From Phoenix dactylifera (taxonomy: Eukaryota > Streptophyta > Magnoliopsida > Arecales > Arecaceae): a DNA stretch of 64,000 nucleotides. Both the position numbers and the translations under genes were made by a program. A model generated the notes under the pieces. It was not told where the DNA came from and made no database searches. It saw only the letters and a program-made list of their open reading frames with translations. This document shows, in pieces, positions 61,027 through 64,000 of this stretch. Location: contig NC_052404.1 of assembly GCF_009389715.1 (NCBI RefSeq), positions 9,012,745 to 9,076,744 of the forward strand, given 5' to 3'. Position 1 is the first letter of the stretch. Every line of letters starts with the position of its first letter.

Positions 61027-62158
61027 TTAAACTTCCCATCTTTGAGCTGGTTTGGAGTGCAAGTGTCTCCATGTTTGCCAATCGGTGGTTAAATTTAGAT
61101 CCAGTATAACGTAGCGTCAAACAGCGAAACTGGCCAGCGCCCTAGGAACCATTGTGTACATGTTCTTCAAGTTGAGGTCCACATGAAATCATTGCTGTGA
61201 CGGGCTGCTTCAATTATTTGGTAAGCTATTCTCCATACCATATTTGTCAAGCCTTAAATCTGCTCTCTTCATTCACGGCTCCTTTTAAGTAAAGGTACGT
61301 GATATCAAACCTAGAATATAAGGTTTTGAAAATTCTCAATAATAGAAAGATCATTTGTGCCACCAATCTGTTTTTCTTTTTTCTTTTGGTTAAAATCAAA
61401 TTTATTAAACTAATATAGTAAAAATACATCCTAATGAATTAAGAAATAAAATATATAAAAAAATCAGGTGGAGTATTCCTATATGATTAGCTATCAATTT
61501 ATTCTTCAAAATTTCTCTGCCTCTGTAGCGACATGAGCTCTTAGACAACCTTAAAAAGTCTCCATCCATTGCGGCACCAAGAGCACAAATTATTCGCAAC
61601 CATCCTTTTTCTTCGTCTTCCACTCCTGCATTAATTCTATCCAACACTCTCCTCTAAAATCTATATCCTCCAATCTGCATGGCCAACCACATCGACTTGG
61701 CAGACCCTAAACCTTATTTAGTTTGGTTGCATCAGTGATTCAATCTCCTTTACCTCCGCATTTATTGCATCACATGAGGTCGATAGTCTCCAATTTAGTT
61801 AGTTAGTCAATTACCATCCTAATTAAACAAAGGAGTAAGATCCACGGCACAGGTGATTAAGAAATGTTAGCCCCCTCGCTCACACCACTTATTATAAGGT
61901 CATGATAAAATTTAAATCCTAGGTTGCACCTTGCCACTATTCCTAAAGTCAGAAACCTTGCCTTCATGTGCTGAGTCCATAACTATATATTATATGGGGG
62001 GTCCAAAGCCTTTTTCTTCATGGGGTACTTCACAGCCACAACCCAAAAGCCCTGGCGTAAATCAAGCATTCATTTGCCTGAGGTGTTTGCTCCTTTGAAG
62101 AGGCTTTAAAGTCCACCCTCCTACTCCTCCTCCTCTCTCTTCACCCTCTGAGCCAAAG
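61027..62158. other. intergenic and promoter of the ASG8-like gene
   Basis: AT-rich upstream part. A TATA-like CTATATATTA lies at about 61984-61993, some 165 bases before the start codon, and a C/T-rich leader (62110-62150) follows, both consistent with a promoter and 5' UTR for the gene at 62159. Confidence 0.45.
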
Positions 62159-62782
62159 ATGCTCTCGAAAAGCTCAGATCTTCCCCAAAAGTCCTTCCAA
62201 ATAAGGCAGGATGACAAGTTCTACACCAGGCTCCTCTCCAAGGAGAGCTCTCCGGCCAACTCTTCCTTCAGAGTCTACTATGGGGTGGCCTCTGGGTCTG
62301 TGCCTTTCTTGTGGGAGTCCCAGCCTGGGACGCCAAAGAACACCATTCCCACCACCACCATCCCTCCCCTCACCCCTCCACCCTCGTACTACTCGAGCCC
62401 GGCGAGCACGAGCTCCAAGAAGTCCTCCAAGTCCAAGCTCATCCATACCATCCTTCCCAGGCTCACTCTGAGGAAGGCACATGCACCGCCTTCACCGTCC
62501 GTCTCGCTGTCATCCTCGCCGGCGTCATCCTCCTCCTCCTTGTTCTCTCCAATAGGCTCCAAAGGCACTCACCAGCGCCGGCGGTCCTCAAGCTCGAGGT
62601 TGTCATTCCCCTCCCCGGGCGACGACGAGGAATCCGACAATGGGTCCCCGACCTCGATTCTGTGCTTCAGAATGCGGCGAGGGGCTACCGACAGGCTCAG
62701 GGGATGCCACTCGGTCGTTAACATGAATAACACATTGTTGTCGATCGTTGATCATGGATCCAGGCAAGGTACTGCTTCCTAA
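62159..62782 (+). CDS. plant-specific DUF688/ASG8-like protein, 207 aa
   Basis: Function unknown. The N-terminal third is conserved-looking: QIRQDDKFYTRLLSKESSPANSSFRVYYGVASGSVPFLWESQPGTPKN (about 16-61), where VPF-x-WE-x-x-PGxPK is the signature of a plant-only family (DUF688 type). I associate it with Arabidopsis ASG8 (At2g40475), from memory. The rest is Ser/Pro-rich and probably disordered, with two basic stretches (SSKKSSKSKLIHTILPRLTLRK and QRRRSSSSRLSF) and an acidic DDEESDNGSP. No membrane segment or signal peptide. The start follows a C/T-rich leader and TATA box at a sensible distance. The last codons SRQGTAS follow a possible donor (GGCAAG/GTACTG), so a further exon replacing this end cannot be excluded. 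Confidence 0.75.
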   Translation: MLSKSSDLPQKSFQIRQDDKFYTRLLSKESSPANSSFRVYYGVASGSVPFLWESQPGTPKNTIPTTTIPPLTPPPSYYSSPASTSSKKSSKSKLIHTILPRLTLRKAHAPPSPSVSLSSSPASSSSSLFSPIGSKGTHQRRRSSSSRLSFPSPGDDEESDNGSPTSILCFRMRRGATDRLRGCHSVVNMNNTLLSIVDHGSRQGTAS

Positions 62783-64000
62783 AAGGCTTAACTCCACAAA
62801 TTAGCGTTCTGGTTTTGGGCTGTAACGTTTGTTTAGTGTTCATCACCCACCAAAGAGCGGGCGGGCAAAGCCGAGAATGTTATAGCTAGATATCATCAAG
62901 TCCTGTCAATGCTAAGAATAACGTGGGCAACGTCTGTATCAGCATAGCTCGTGCTCTCCCTTGCATTCTCTACCACAGCCCTTCCTTTTCTTCTTCTTCT
63001 TCACACTGCTTTCCTTCTTAATAATTATTATTATGTATAAGTTGACATGGTGAAAAAATAGAGTTTTGTTTGATGGATGCGTGAAGATAGCAGCTTCTGC
63101 ATTGGCTCTTTTGTGTCAACTTGGCCTGGATGACCTGGTGCAAATGCAATGAGAAACAAGCTTTACATGGCCTTTGTGTAAAGTGACCCGGGTTGTTGAG
63201 AAGAAAACAGAGGCAGTTGTCTCCTATTGTTGTTAGTGCTAAGCACTCTAGTTGAATTGATGTGGCATCTGGTAAGTGTTCGACATTATTATTGGGATTA
63301 TCGATAATCTTGCTCATATATCAACATCAAGTGAGGAAAGATGGGTGCAGCTTCCTTCTCGGTATTTATTTCTATTTGCAAGTGCATTGGAATCTCTCTC
63401 TCTGTCTCTCTCTACATGTGAGGAAGCGTGAGGCATAGGGGACAGGGTTAGTAAAAGAAAACTGGGCTGTCTTGCAGTAGTTAAATGAATCGAGGAGCAG
63501 CTCGGTTAATTAATGAGACTGATCTCCTTGTGTTTCATTTTAGGTGCGAAATTGACGGACTAGCTTGCGGTCAGCAACGCGGGTTCCAGTTTTCTTTCTT
63601 TCTTTTTTTTACTCTGACCAAAAAATTCTGAAGTAGCTTTTTTGAGAAACCCAATTAAGTAGGATTTCCACTACTGCTAATAAGCTAACTGAAACACTTA
63701 TCTACAAAAAAAAACAAAAAACTAAAACGCTGTTTTGTTGCATTCTTTTTTGGAAATATTAGAAGTGGATAGTTTGATAACTGTATGGGTTTAATTAGAG
63801 TTAGAAGGGTTTCCTTCTTACTCTAAAAGAAGAATGACTCTAGTTCGAAAAATATTTTTTACTGCTAGATAGAATCTGCTTAATTTTCGGTATATTCAAA
63901 TTCATCAAATATTTTGCATAAAGTGCTATTTGATTTGTTTTAATGTTCGATATTTGTGAGTCATTGAAGAAGTTGCATGTGTAAGTGGCTTGAAAGGGTT
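62783..64000. other. 3' flank of the ASG8-like gene and intergenic sequence
   Basis: The 3' UTR likely occupies the first 200-300 bases. A CT-rich run lies near 63391-63411. No further gene was recognised before the window end. Confidence 0.4.

Overview
This is a window of plant nuclear DNA, most likely from a monocot and possibly a palm or related commelinid. Evidence for a plant is the gene set: two CBL-interacting protein kinases (CIPKs), an AZG-type purine permease, a WEB-family coiled-coil protein, a plant-type double saposin-B protein and plastid uroporphyrinogen decarboxylase. Long GT-AG introns and an AT-rich intergenic space full of LTR, LINE and MITE-like debris fit the same picture. 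The placement as a monocot rests on the strong contrast in coding GC: the AZG1 and CIPK11-clade genes are very GC-rich, while the CIPK2/10-like, WEB and saposin genes are AT-leaning. The species is inferred, not shown.

Layout. 1-2.3 kb holds the last exon of uroporphyrinogen decarboxylase (+). 2.3-11.4 kb is gene-free and rich in repeats: a LINE tail, a 1.57-kb non-autonomous PIF/Harbinger-like element with perfect TTA target duplications, and a 139-bp tandem array interrupted by a TRIM-type small LTR element. 11.6-14.8 kb is a CIPK gene (+) with a spliced 5' leader and one coding exon. 15-24.9 kb is intergenic, with a duplicated MITE-like unit, a Gypsy-like LTR stretch with 84-bp repeats and a probable solo Copia-type LTR. 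24.9-26.5 kb is AZG1 (-), one exon. 27-32.9 kb is intergenic with LINE tails and LTR scraps. 32.95-34.28 kb is a second, unrelated-clade CIPK (-), one exon. 34.5-41.7 kb is intergenic with another LINE tail carrying a poly-A tract and a target duplication.

41.7-48.1 kb is a saposin-B-domain gene (-) that I could assemble exon by exon into 226 codons with twelve correctly spaced cysteines. Its second intron carries a MULE-like element. A tRNA-Ser(UGA) gene lies just upstream at 48.15-48.23 kb. 48.8-55.7 kb is a two-exon WEB-family gene (-) whose 5.2-kb intron holds a 67-bp repeat array with a long inverted repeat and a separate 149-bp tandem repeat. 56-62.1 kb shows no gene I can support. 62.16-62.78 kb is a short gene (+) with a VPFLWESQPGTPK motif of the DUF688/ASG8-like type.

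The genes are not a functional cluster. They are separate housekeeping, transport and signalling genes. The neighbourhood of WEB, saposin and ASG8-like genes may be an old conserved block shared with Arabidopsis chromosomes 2 and 3; this is from memory and should be tested. I found no wholly new biological system. The strongest unusual items are the TRIM element with a 58-bp interior inside a minisatellite, the recurring LINE tails that carry only an RNase H module, the long inverted repeat in the WEB intron, and the payload-carrying MULE-like and PIF-like elements.
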